A stretch of DNA of 38,514 bases, taken from an uncultured Ruminococcus sp. (GTDB taxonomy: Bacteria; Bacillota; Clostridia; Oscillospirales; Ruminococcaceae). The DNA lies in NCBI GenBank assembly GCA_937894495.1, contig CALCRR010000131.1:1-38514 (forward strand), given 5' to 3'. The notes below the pieces were generated by a model, which made no database searches, was not told the origin of the DNA, and saw only the letters and a list, made by a program, of their open reading frames with translations. The position numbers were made by a program, and so were the translations under genes. How positions within the stretch are numbered: position 1 is the first letter of the stretch; the number at the start of each line of letters is the position of its first letter. Shown one piece after another: positions 31,496 to 38,492 of this stretch.

Positions 31496-32474
31496 CAATG
31501 AAAAAAGGAGGCCGTTTAGGCCTCCCAAAGTAGGTGATTTTATAGATAATACTGCATATTTTAAAAATGGATTCTTATATGATGTATGCCCAAGAGATAC
31601 AAACATTTCACTGTATGAGGATAGAGGTGTAGCATATAACGCAAGATTTATCATATCAGATGGAGTTAAATATGACTTGACAAGCTATGAAGATTTAGGA
31701 AAAATCGAAACACCAGATTTTCAAGGCTCTTATGATACAACGTCATCGCTTGATTACGTTTTGCGTATGTGTGCAAGTAACTATAGGAATAAAGGGCAAA
31801 ATCATTTGTCCATATCAATACTTGCAATTGCAACAAAAATGATGATTTATTCTAAAATCAGTTGGAGTTCTAAAGATTTCAAGAGAATTGTTTACTGGCT
31901 TATAGAAGATGGGAGACAAGAAGAGGCTGACGATTGGGAAAAGTTCATCGATCATAGTGAATTAGTTCTAAATAAAACCGACCTTAGCCGAGTTGCTAAA
32001 AAGCAGTATGATGAATTAATACAAAATTATGATTTAGTTGCTTTTATCTCACTTTCACCAATTATATGTGAGACCTGTGCCAAGTATAGTGGCAGAATTT
32101 TCAGCACACGTAATAACTCCCCATTTGCGCCCCTGCCTGATATTTTTCATGAGTCAACATTATTTCACACAATATGTAATTCTCAGCTTGTTCCATATTA
32201 CGGACAAGCAATATATTACAAAGGCAAAGAAATATCATCTGATGAGCGTATGTATGGATCTTATTTGGATACAAGAACCGAGATAGAAAAAGATGCTTAT
32301 GAAAAACGTAGAAAACAGTATGAAGAAGCAAAAAAGGCTGAAATGGAAAAAGAAAAGAGCTATCGACTATACCTGTCGGACAAAGCTGAGTATAATGCTC
32401 TAAAAGCGAGAGGTATTCGTGATTTACCCAAATCTACCGCCGAGTACATAAGACAAAAATATAGCAAAAAATAA
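31485..32474 (+). CDS. Unknown lysogeny-module cargo protein (about 329 aa)
   Basis: Lies between repressor and integrase, the usual place for genes expressed in the lysogen. The start is uncertain: I propose GTG 31485 overlapping the repressor end; upstream in-frame TTG codons exist. The middle (YVLRMCASNYRNKGQNHLSI...WSSKDFKRIVYWLIEDGRQE) is helical. The distinctive part, SPIICETCAKYSGRIFSTRN, followed by FAPLPDIFHESTLFHTICNS, resembles the CxxC-G-F block of Mu gpF/minor capsid-like domains. The C-terminus is a charged coiled coil (KRRKQYEEAKKAEMEKEK). AT content is higher than in the tail genes. Function unknown; superinfection immunity or defence is a guess from location. Confidence 0.7.
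   Translation: MSDNNEKRRPFRPPKVGDFIDNTAYFKNGFLYDVCPRDTNISLYEDRGVAYNARFIISDGVKYDLTSYEDLGKIETPDFQGSYDTTSSLDYVLRMCASNYRNKGQNHLSISILAIATKMMIYSKISWSSKDFKRIVYWLIEDGRQEEADDWEKFIDHSELVLNKTDLSRVAKKQYDELIQNYDLVAFISLSPIICETCAKYSGRIFSTRNNSPFAPLPDIFHESTLFHTICNSQLVPYYGQAIYYKGKEISSDERMYGSYLDTRTEIEKDAYEKRRKQYEEAKKAEMEKEKSYRLYLSDKAEYNALKARGIRDLPKSTAEYIRQKYSKK
31507..31525 (-). terminator. Leftward-facing terminator-like hairpin in the cargo gene 5' end
   Basis: Perfect 7-bp inverted repeat GGAGGCC / GGCCTCC with a 5-base loop. Read on the minus strand it is followed by TTTTTT, a classic intrinsic terminator. It would stop antisense transcripts entering the repressor gene from the right. On the plus strand there is no T-run. 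Confidence 0.55.
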
Positions 32475-32480
32475 AAAAAA

Positions 32481-32549
32481 CGCCCCGAGTGTTACCAGCA
32501 CCCGGAGCGCAAAAGTTGAATGTTTGGTGTTACCAGCACCTTTCATTCT
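32481..32549. repeat. Terminator-like hairpin with 14-bp direct repeats upstream of integrase
   Basis: GTGTTACCAGCACC occurs twice, at 32489-32502 and 32527-32540. Each lies inside a hairpin: CGCCCCGAGTG...CACCCGGAGCG (two mismatches) preceded by eight A, so it is a terminator on the minus strand, and GAATG...GGTG/CACC...CATTC. Similar elements precede integrase genes in other Firmicute prophages. They could terminate, attenuate or bind integrase arms. Confidence 0.6.
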
Positions 32550-32641
32550 GCAAGTTACCCAAACAACCACGAAAGGGCTACACTGCCCTTTTATTCTATC
32601 ACATTCAAAACAGAATGTCAAGGATAGGAGGAAAATTTAAT

Positions 32642-33688
32642 ATGGCAAAAATAGAAAAGTTACCAAGCGGGAATTACCGAATAAGGGTATACGATAAGAC
32701 TACCAACACCCGAAAGAGCTTTACGGCTGATACTAAGGCTGAGGTAAAGTTACTTGCCGCCGAGTGGGAAAACGGCATAAAAGAAAAAGCCAAACCAAGA
32801 AAGCTAACTCTTGATGAGGCTGTAAGGGAATATATTGAATCAAAAGAAAATGTGCTGAGTCCGTCAACGGTGCGAGGGTACGAGATAATAAGACGTAATG
32901 CTTTAGGTGCATTCGGAAAAATGCTCATAATGGATATAACAGAAAAGGATCTGCAAAAGTGGATAAGTTCAAACGCAAAGCGGTATAAACCAAAGGGCAT
33001 AAAGAATCAGTTTGGGCTTGTAACGGCTACACTAAGGCAGAATAAAATTGATTTGGATCTGCGCTCAATCAAGCTGCCGGAGGCACAAAAGTATGAGCCG
33101 AACATTCCGACTGAACAGGAAATAGCAAAGATATTAACTATCGTTGAGGGTACTAATGTTGAGCTGCCTGTAACAATAGCGGTAACTTTAGGGCTTAGGC
33201 AATCAGAGATAGCCGCCCTTAAATGGTCCGACTATGACGGTGAATATCTATTCATTCACGCCGCAAAGGTCCCGGATAAGCATAACAAGCTCATAGAAAA
33301 AGACACCACAAAGTCAAAAGCAAGTACAAGACTGCTTGAAGTCGATGCCGTGTTAAAGGAAAGACTTGACCGAGCTGAGAGAACATCAGAGTATATCAGC
33401 ACTATGCAGCCCAATTCTATACTGAAACGCTTTCAGCAGCTCTGTGAGCAGAATGGGCTACCACATTTTACGATGCATGGACAACGTCACGGAAATGCCT
33501 CCTTAATGCTTGCTCAAGGCGTACCAGATAAATACGCTATGGAGCGTCTGGGGCAAAGTTCACCAAACATGATTAAAAACGTGTATCAGCATCTATACGA
33601 TAGCAAGAAAAAAGAGATATCGCAAACCATGTCTGATAAATTTTCATCAATACTGGACACGAAACTGGACACGAATGACAAAACATAG
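32642..33688 (+). CDS. Prophage tyrosine integrase (348 aa)
   Basis: Site-specific recombinase for integration and excision. The N-terminal arm-binding domain starts MAKIEKLPSGNYRIRVYDK. A SAM-like core-binding domain follows (~52-150). Catalytic residues: Arg 186 (TLGLRQSEIAAL), His 279 and Arg 282 (MHGQRHGNASLML), and Tyr 315 (NVYQHLY). The second active-site His, usually LGHSS, is Gln 305 here (LGQSS), tolerated in some family members. The ATG at 32642 follows TAGGAGG. The gene ends 33 bp before the tRNA-Ser fragment, as expected for an attP-adjacent integrase. Confidence 0.93.
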   Translation: MAKIEKLPSGNYRIRVYDKTTNTRKSFTADTKAEVKLLAAEWENGIKEKAKPRKLTLDEAVREYIESKENVLSPSTVRGYEIIRRNALGAFGKMLIMDITEKDLQKWISSNAKRYKPKGIKNQFGLVTATLRQNKIDLDLRSIKLPEAQKYEPNIPTEQEIAKILTIVEGTNVELPVTIAVTLGLRQSEIAALKWSDYDGEYLFIHAAKVPDKHNKLIEKDTTKSKASTRLLEVDAVLKERLDRAERTSEYISTMQPNSILKRFQQLCEQNGLPHFTMHGQRHGNASLMLAQGVPDKYAMERLGQSSPNMIKNVYQHLYDSKKKEISQTMSDKFSSILDTKLDTNDKT

Positions 33689-33720
33689 CGATTTTACTGG
33701 ACTAAAAGCGTATTATGTGA

Positions 33721-33746
33721 GTTTTCGAATCCCTCCTTCTCCGCCA
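33721..33746 (+). other. attR: 3' end of a tRNA-Ser gene
   Basis: TTCGAATCCCTCC...CTCCGCCA is the T-loop, acceptor strand and CCA of a serine tRNA. The 5' part of a tRNA is absent upstream, so this is the duplicated 3' fragment left by integration, next to the integrase. The intact tRNA should mark attL, left of this window. Sequence to the right is outside the prophage. Confidence 0.8.
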
Positions 33747-33759
33747 ATAAAACCCTTTA

Positions 33760-33792
33760 AAAACCTCGTAAACACGCCGTTTGCGAGGTTTT
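33760..33792 (+). terminator. tRNA-Ser transcription terminator
   Basis: AAAACCTCGTAAAC / GTTTGCGAGGTTTT pairs over 14 positions with one G-T wobble, a 5-base loop and a T-rich tail (AACTTTTTG). It is probably the host terminator of the tRNA. From here to 33936 there is no gene; I see only AT-rich sequence in which the end of the second element must lie. Confidence 0.75.
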
Positions 33793-33936
33793 AACTTTTT
33801 GTTCCATGTGACCAAAAAATTACTCAATTGAGCATTTCCAGGCCGTTTGCTAATATAATTTGCTAATCATGCTACACAGAAGCCCTGTGGGTACTGAAAG
33901 TGAAAAGGTGCGAAAGTACGGCATTTTGTCGCTCTG

Positions 33937-35094
33937 TTAATTATTTTTGCTGCCGTTTATTGCACCTGCAATTATTCCCGAAAGCTCTCTCTTGGCACTA
34001 ATGCTGTCGGCATATACATCCTCGGTCACTCTCACAGAGCTGTGTCCGAGCGACTTTGATAGGACATATATCGAAATGTCCTGATCGATACAGAGTACGG
34101 CATAGCTGTGCCTAAGATCGTGAAAACGCATTTCTTCGGGAAAGTCAAGCTGTCTGGCAATGGATTTAAAAGAATGATAAAGCGTCTGTGGGCTGATCAG
34201 GCTACCGTCCTCATTGCAGTTTATCAAGCCGTCATCGCAGTAATCCTCACCATGCTGTGCTTTATTCCTTCTGTTTCTGTCAATTCTTTCCTTTAACAGT
34301 TCCTCTATCTCAGGTGCGATATATAGAGTTCTCTCGCTGCTCTCGCTTTTCGGAGTTGTTATGCCGTAGTATGACTTGCCGTTATCGTCGGTTCGTATGC
34401 AGGTGATCTGATGCTCGATCGCAAGAGTATGATGCTCAAAGTCAACGCTGCTCTCCATTATACCAAGAGTTTCCCCTCTTCTGAGACCGAGATATACAGC
34501 CAGCTTTATCTCCAGTTCAAATCTGTGTCCCTCTATAGCCTTCATCAGACGCTGGATCTGCTCCAGAGTGAGATTGACAGGCTTGTATTTCTCTACCTTC
34601 GGCTTTTTGACCTTTGTACAAGGATTGCTGGTTATCAGCTCTTCATCGACAGCCGCCTTCAATGCGACAGAAAGTGTGTTGTGAATATAAATGATAGATT
34701 TTGCAGAAAGTCCCGTATCATCGGCAAGATCGTGATAAAACTCTTCTATCATTAAGGGCTTGAGATTTTTGAGCTTGATATCGCCCAGAGCCGGGATGAT
34801 GTGCTTGTATATGTTGTTTCTATACCCGTTCTGAGTGTTGGGCTTTATGTCCATTGAATGAATCTTGAACCATCTCTCCAGAAAATGCCCAAGCGTCTCA
34901 TTAGATGTATTCTTGACTGTGATCATGCCGAGTGCAACCTTAGCTTTATACTCTTTAAGAGCCTCCTCTGCTTCTTCCTTTGTGGCATAGCCTCCTTTCC
35001 ATTTCTGTTTTCTTATTCCGTTCTCATCTACTATATAATAGATGATAGTCCATGTTTTCCCTCTCTTGAAGGGATTTCCTTTTTTATTTCCCAT
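33937..35094 (-). CDS. Second tyrosine integrase, Tn916-like (385 aa)
   Basis: Belongs to the element right of the prophage. The N-terminal arm-binding fold reads KRGKTWTIIYYIVDENGIRKQ and GGYATKEEAEEALKEY. Catalytic residues: Arg 205 (YLGLRRGETLG), His 325 and Arg 328 (FHDLRHSYAVL), His 351 (LGHSSVRVTED) and Tyr 361. All are intact. The ATG at 35094 follows AAAGGAG; the frame upstream of it is not needed. Only weakly similar to the prophage integrase. It is transcribed after the excisionase gene, as in Tn916-type elements and some integrative islands. Confidence 0.93.
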   Translation of the reverse strand: MGNKKGNPFKRGKTWTIIYYIVDENGIRKQKWKGGYATKEEAEEALKEYKAKVALGMITVKNTSNETLGHFLERWFKIHSMDIKPNTQNGYRNNIYKHIIPALGDIKLKNLKPLMIEEFYHDLADDTGLSAKSIIYIHNTLSVALKAAVDEELITSNPCTKVKKPKVEKYKPVNLTLEQIQRLMKAIEGHRFELEIKLAVYLGLRRGETLGIMESSVDFEHHTLAIEHQITCIRTDDNGKSYYGITTPKSESSERTLYIAPEIEELLKERIDRNRRNKAQHGEDYCDDGLINCNEDGSLISPQTLYHSFKSIARQLDFPEEMRFHDLRHSYAVLCIDQDISIYVLSKSLGHSSVRVTEDVYADSISAKRELSGIIAGAINGSKNN

Positions 35095-35186
35095 TGTAAA
35101 AAACTCCTTTTGGGCTTTTACAACGAATGACTGACATTTTTGCGGTGTAATAAAGCGACGGTGATCTGTCATTCGCTGTATTACAC

Positions 35187-35372
35187 TTAATTATCGTTAC
35201 CCTCAAACCAATTATCAAAGCTCTTTTTCTGCACCCTGTAAGTGGTGCCAATCTTCAGTATCTTAAAAGGCGGATCGTTGCTTATCAATTTGTAGACCGC
35301 ATTTTTGCTGATAGCCAGTATCTCCTGGATTTCTTTGACCGAATAGACTTTTTTCTCTGTTACCTCTGTCAT
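35187..35372 (-). CDS. Excisionase / MerR-like HTH protein (61 aa)
   Basis: Small winged-helix DNA-binding protein: VYSVKEIQEILAISKNAVYKLISNDPPFKILKIGTTYRVQKKSFDNWFEG, the excisionase (helix_turn_helix_17/Xis) pattern with the C-terminal W.EG. The ATG at 35372 is 9 bp after AAAGGAG and better placed than the ATG at 35381. It sits just upstream of the integrase and behind a terminator-like leader. It directs excision by bending the attachment site. Confidence 0.9.
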   Translation of the reverse strand: MTEVTEKKVYSVKEIQEILAISKNAVYKLISNDPPFKILKIGTTYRVQKKSFDNWFEGNDN

Positions 35373-35399
35373 TTTGAACATCTCCTTTATGACAACAAA

Positions 35400-35426
35400 A
35401 ACTCATTGTGCCGACCACAATGAGTT
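35400..35426 (-). terminator. Attenuator-like hairpin before excisionase
   Basis: Perfect 11-bp inverted repeat (AACTCATTGTG / CACAATGAGTT), loop 5. On the minus strand it is followed by TTTGTTGTC, then 20 bp later by the excisionase Shine-Dalgarno. It could terminate leader transcripts and so hold xis/int silent. Confidence 0.7.
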
Positions 35427-35712
35427 CTGTTATTATATCATAAGTAAATGTTCCTAATACTATTTAAAAAGCTTTTATAATAATCTGCCCTTCGTATGTG
35501 TTCCGTTCCCATAGAAGCTATGGAATAATGTTCATTTGAGATGTCCTCCAAATATGTGTTTATCATTGTGGTCTGAACGTGTAAATTATACTTTTATGAT
35601 GTTATTATACATCCAAATTTTTTATATGTCAATAGTTTTAATTATTTTTGGATATATAAACAATTAATAAGTACCTTTTTTGTTAAACATATACACGAGA
35701 AAATTTATTTTA

Positions 35713-35739
35713 ATACCCCATTAGTTGTGGTCGGGGTAT
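35713..35739 (-). terminator. Hairpin downstream of the 35788 gene, in a 360-bp gene-free stretch
   Basis: ATACCCC / GGGGTAT with a 13-base loop; on the minus strand it is followed by TAAAATAAATTTT, so it may end transcription of the 35788 gene. The surrounding 35427-35787 interval is very AT-rich and has no supported gene. I see no clear promoter for xis in it beyond generic AT-rich boxes. Confidence 0.5.
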
Positions 35740-35787
35740 ATTATAATAACAAATATCCGATAGGTTGAATCTACCCTAAACTGTCCG

Positions 35788-36120
35788 TTAAATTATACTG
35801 AAATTCTCATACTCATCGAGTTTTGCATATCCATTTTTGATCCACTGGCGTATGATTATTTTGACTTCTGTTTTAGTAATATTATCGAAATAGCCCAAAG
35901 GATAATCTTCATTCGAGATGTAGATGCAGACCTTATATTCATCGGATTCTATACGGGTTATTGTCGCTTCAATGATGCTTGTTTCCTCATTGAATAGAAA
36001 CCTAATATCTGAGCCATTCACATTTGAGCCAGTAGAAATCCTTAAGTTGTTTTCACGTATTTCATAGGAAAACCAATCACTAAGATCAACTAAACCTGTC
36101 TGTGTCAGAGTATGCATCAT
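35788..36120 (-). CDS. Hypothetical protein, possible 5' truncation (110 aa)
   Basis: Coding-like frame: SDWFSYEIRENNLRISTGSN, FNEETSIIEATITRIESDEY, KVCIYISNEDYPLGYFDNIT and EVKIIIRQWIKNGYAKLDEY, an alpha/beta protein with no known motif. I start it at one of two ATGs near 36120/36117, but neither has a Shine-Dalgarno. The frame is open further upstream to 36201 through sequence that does not look coding. It may be a small gene lacking its normal leader or a remnant. Function unknown. Confidence 0.45.
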   Translation of the reverse strand: MMHTLTQTGLVDLSDWFSYEIRENNLRISTGSNVNGSDIRFLFNEETSIIEATITRIESDEYKVCIYISNEDYPLGYFDNITKTEVKIIIRQWIKNGYAKLDEYENFSII

Positions 36121-36282
36121 ATTTGAAACTTGTTGCTTGACGCGCAAAATCCGAAAACTGCAAAATCCCGAAAGTAGCCGAAATTTAGCCACAAAACCCA
36201 CAAAAGTGGCGTAAATACGCCGTTATCAATGTGCAAAAACTTGATGTTGTTTTCGGTTGACAAAATCTGAATGTCAAAAAAT

Positions 36283-36324
36283 AAGGACCTTAAAACGCAG
36301 TTCCAAGAGCGTTTTAAGGTCCTT
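36283..36324 (-). terminator. Strong intrinsic terminator
   Basis: Perfect 16-bp inverted repeat (AAGGACCTTAAAACGC and its complement), loop 10. On the minus strand ATTTTTT follows. It lies 200 bp downstream of the 36524 gene and should end that operon. The rest of 36121-36523 holds only the repeats at 36477-36521 and a small palindrome (GGCGTA/TACGCC near 36208). Confidence 0.75.
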
Positions 36325-36476
36325 TAAATTTCATCGTTATAGACCGTTATAAAAGCGTTTGAAAGTTTTAAAAGATAAACAAAACAGCGAATTTACGCAT
36401 TTTAGCGTTAAAATATCTTAAAAGGTGACTTCTTTTATTGTTGAAGTATAATTATGATTTATTTCCATTTTTTAGG

Positions 36477-36521
36477 TGCGACAATGCGACATAATTTTAG
36501 GGGGGATGCGACAGTGTCGCA
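36477..36521. repeat. TGCGACA repeat cluster
   Basis: TGCGACA in direct orientation at 36477-36483, 36485-36491 and 36507-36513, plus the inverted TGTCGCA at 36515-36521, which forms a 10-bp-arm palindrome (GGATGCGACA/TGTCGCATCC) around one central base. It lies directly after the stop of the 36524 gene. It may be a protein-binding array; no T-run argues for a terminator. Confidence 0.6.
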
Positions 36522-36523
36522 TC

Positions 36524-37147
36524 CTACTTTCTTGGTCTTGGTCTATACACATAACCCCTATCTTTTTTATCTTTAAGTTCTTTCATTTTTTCAGATGCAG
36601 CTTGTTTCATATTTTTATATTTAGATTTTTTTATGTTACTCAAAAAAACAATTCCATCATCAATGTTATTCATCTTTGTGTATAAGTCAGCGATATAAAA
36701 AATCGGTGTCTCAATATATGGTGTTAAAAGGAACGCTTTGAGATAGCAAATCAGAGCACTGTTAAAATCATAGTTTTTTTCATGTTCCTTGCCGATTTTT
36801 TCCCACTCGGCTCCATTTATCATATTCTTCCTATGTTTTTCGTAGTTCGCTGTATCAAAAACATCATCGGGACTACCCTCAAGATATGAACCAAGACAAG
36901 CGTATAAATAAATCGTCTTTAAAGCGCTATGAATGTGATCTATGCCTAGATCAAGAAGGCAATTAGAAACAATAAAATAATCTCGTGAAGAACTTGGTTC
37001 TCCTGTAAGTTCAATTACCTTGTATAAAAAATCATTTTTAGAATTATACTTTTTGAGTACTGATTTTGGTTTTTCAGTATAACTTGTATACAGATTATAG
37101 GCATAATCCTTATTATATGTCTCCATAGCTTTTTTTAGTAATCCCAT
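36524..37147 (-). CDS. Hypothetical helical (TPR-like) protein (207 aa)
   Basis: Alpha-helical throughout: MGLLKKAMETYNKDYAYNLY, then IGKEHEKNYDFNSALICYLKAF and YIADLYTKMNNIDDGIVFLS, spaced like two tetratricopeptide helical pairs. The C-terminus is very basic (KKDRGYVYRPRPRK). It is translated from AGGAG inside the repressor's last codons, so it is coupled to the S24 repressor. It could be a partner or anti-repressor of that regulator. Family not recognised. Confidence 0.65.
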   Translation of the reverse strand: MGLLKKAMETYNKDYAYNLYTSYTEKPKSVLKKYNSKNDFLYKVIELTGEPSSSRDYFIVSNCLLDLGIDHIHSALKTIYLYACLGSYLEGSPDDVFDTANYEKHRKNMINGAEWEKIGKEHEKNYDFNSALICYLKAFLLTPYIETPIFYIADLYTKMNNIDDGIVFLSNIKKSKYKNMKQAASEKMKELKDKKDRGYVYRPRPRK

Positions 37148-37148
37148 T

Positions 37149-37898
37149 TCATATTACTCCTATTACCCTTCCCTTGCACCATATCTCATCGCCGTCTTCA
37201 AACTTTATTGGATCATAATCCGGATTAAGCGAAATAAGGCAGCCTTTACCAAGCTTCTTAATAAAACCCTCTCCATTCAGTATAAATACACCGATCTCTC
37301 CGATAAGTATCTCTGGCATTGATTCAACCAAAACTATATCACCATCATGGAATTTAGGCTCCATACTATTGCCTGAGATCCTGACTGCATAGTTTGCTTC
37401 GCGAGTCAAATCGTTCTCTTCCACCTCCAGCATTTCTGATTCTGAACTGTCAAGATACACCCCAGTACCTGCACTTACGGGAAGTGAAAAATAGTCAATA
37501 AAAATAGTCTTCTTAGCTCGATTTTGGGAACTTATATCGGGATTTGAAGGCACTTTAACTTTAGCTCTTTTTTCAAGCTCACAAAGGGCTTTTGCTTCAC
37601 CCAGAACCATACCTTTATAAATGTCTCTTAATCCACTGTAGTATTCTAACAGTTCACGCTCTTCACCACTCAGAGTATCATTTTCGGCATATACAACAGC
37701 CGCAGACTCTTTTCCATATACAAGATAATCTAAGGATACACCGAAGAATTCTGCTATCTCTATTAGATATTTTCTATATGATTTGCTCTTTCCAGATTTC
37801 CACTCTGAGAAGGCAACGCTGTTTAATTTTAAATAATCCGTGAGAGTCTTTTGGTCTCTGCCATTTAACAGTAGCGTTATTCTGTCCAAAATATCCAA
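37149..37898 (-). CDS. S24-family self-cleaving repressor (249 aa)
   Basis: LexA/CI-type regulator. The HTH is at ~16-60 (QKTLTDYLKLNSVAFSEWKS; EIAEFFGVSLDYLVYGK). The peptidase domain is at ~140-249: cleavage site Ala143-Gly144 in LPVSAGTG, catalytic Ser 178 in RISGNSMEPKFHDGD and Lys in EGFIKKLG (214/215). RecA-stimulated autocleavage would couple it to DNA damage, unlike the prophage repressor. The start is a TTG (37898) behind AAAGGAG at 11 bp; no ATG fits. Operators and a divergent promoter lie just upstream. Confidence 0.9.
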   Translation of the reverse strand: MDILDRITLLLNGRDQKTLTDYLKLNSVAFSEWKSGKSKSYRKYLIEIAEFFGVSLDYLVYGKESAAVVYAENDTLSGEERELLEYYSGLRDIYKGMVLGEAKALCELEKRAKVKVPSNPDISSQNRAKKTIFIDYFSLPVSAGTGVYLDSSESEMLEVEENDLTREANYAVRISGNSMEPKFHDGDIVLVESMPEILIGEIGVFILNGEGFIKKLGKGCLISLNPDYDPIKFEDGDEIWCKGRVIGVI

Positions 37899-37940
37899 AT
37901 TTAACTCATCTCCTTTGTCAAATACAACGAATTTAGTATT

Positions 37941-37995
37941 TTTCTAAATAAAATTTAGAAAAATACTTGACTTATAGAAAATTTCTAGATATAAT
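37941..37995 (+). promoter_or_regulatory. Rightward promoter with palindromic operators
   Basis: TTGACT (37967-37972), 17 bp, TATAAT (37990-37995). Operator 1 is a 9-bp inverted repeat TTTCTAAAT/ATTTAGAAA at 37941-37961; operator 2, TAGAAAATTTCTA at 37975-37987, fills the -35/-10 spacer. Both share TTTCTA/TAGAAA, so the S24 repressor likely shuts this promoter. Confidence 0.85.
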
Positions 37996-38001
37996 TTACT
38001 T

Positions 38002-38031
38002 GTGGGCAACCACCAGGGCACAGTTACCCAC
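38002..38031 (+). promoter_or_regulatory. Leader inverted repeat
   Basis: GTGGGCAAC and GTTACCCAC form an inverted repeat with one mismatch, 12-base spacer, in the 80-bp leader just after the -10 box. It may be another regulator site or an RNA hairpin. No T-run follows. Confidence 0.45.
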
Positions 38032-38082
38032 ATAAAGTTTACCACAAAAAAACGAGTTAGTCAACAGGAAGGAGTGATTTAG

Positions 38083-38352
38083 TTGTATAAACCTAAACTC
38101 ATAGTTGAAGCAATGCTTACCCCAAGCTTAGAGGAGCACATCCGAAAGGCATCTTTTGTCGAAAACGAGTTGGCACAGCTTCTAAAGACCGCTAATCCCC
38201 GAATCATAGACGTAACCTACGGTATCAGGAGCGATAATGAGGAAGTGGTCTGTGTGACCATGGAGAATGGCTACGGATACGATATAAACGTAAGTGCAGA
38301 CAGTCTTATGGCTATTGCAAAGGATGTTACTATTACAATGTTGCATAAATAA
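38083..38352 (+). CDS. Hypothetical repressed early gene (89 aa)
   Basis: First gene under the divergent promoter. Product MYKPKLIVEAMLTPSLEEHI, then FVENELAQLLKTANPRIIDV and beta-rich EEVVCVTMENGYGYDINVSA; small alpha/beta protein without known motif. The start is a TTG preceded by GGAAGGAG at 8 bp; no ATG is available before residue 11. By position it may be the element's excision or regulatory activator, but sequence gives no proof. Confidence 0.65.
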   Translation: MYKPKLIVEAMLTPSLEEHIRKASFVENELAQLLKTANPRIIDVTYGIRSDNEEVVCVTMENGYGYDINVSADSLMAIAKDVTITMLHK

Positions 38353-38363
38353 GGAGGATAAGA

Positions 38364-38492
38364 ATGAATACAGTAGAAAGAAAAGTCCTTGATACAGTTA
38401 ATGAAGTCAAAAACGAGCAATTCAGATGTCTTGGAGATACTCCAGCGCCTGGACATCACCATACCCGTGACGAGCCTTGCCTACCGCTTTGA
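38364..38492 (+). CDS. Small ORF, possible frameshifted start of a larger gene
   Basis: ATG with AAGGAGG at 8 bp opens MNTVERKVLDTVNEVKNEQF and stops at 38492 after HTRDEPCLPL. Another frame over 38420-38514 reads LEILQRLDITIPVTSLAYRF without stop to the edge and looks more coding-like. One base change around 38410-38420 would join them, so this may be a frameshifted beginning of a gene that continues right of the window. Confidence 0.4.
   Translation: MNTVERKVLDTVNEVKNEQFRCLGDTPAPGHHHTRDEPCLPL

Larger units (their letters stand above)
3514..33032. repeat. Dispersed strand-locked octamer GGCTACAC (19 copies)
   Basis: Minus-strand copies (top GTGTAGCC) start at 3514, 5911, 7258, 11386, 13344, 15413, 17751, 18534, 20213, 20713, 22044, 22907, 24201, 25627, 26412, 28140 and 29242. 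Plus-strand copies start at 32576 and 33025. All lie on the coding strand of the local operon. Four minus copies extend to AACGGCTACACA. None was seen beyond 33.7 kb. Some fall between genes (3514, 25627, 18534, 32576). Confidence 0.8.

Noticed and set aside
31394..31654. Minus-strand 86-aa ORF over the repressor/cargo junction
   Set aside because: Antisense to two supported genes and crossed by a leftward terminator.
32642..33688. Integrase inactive because LGHSS is LGQSS
   Set aside because: Arg, His-x-x-Arg and Tyr are all present and substitution at the second His is tolerated in some family members.
36476..36685. Rightward 69-aa ORF
   Set aside because: Antisense to the end of the 36524 gene, low-complexity Phe/Ile-rich, no ribosome site.
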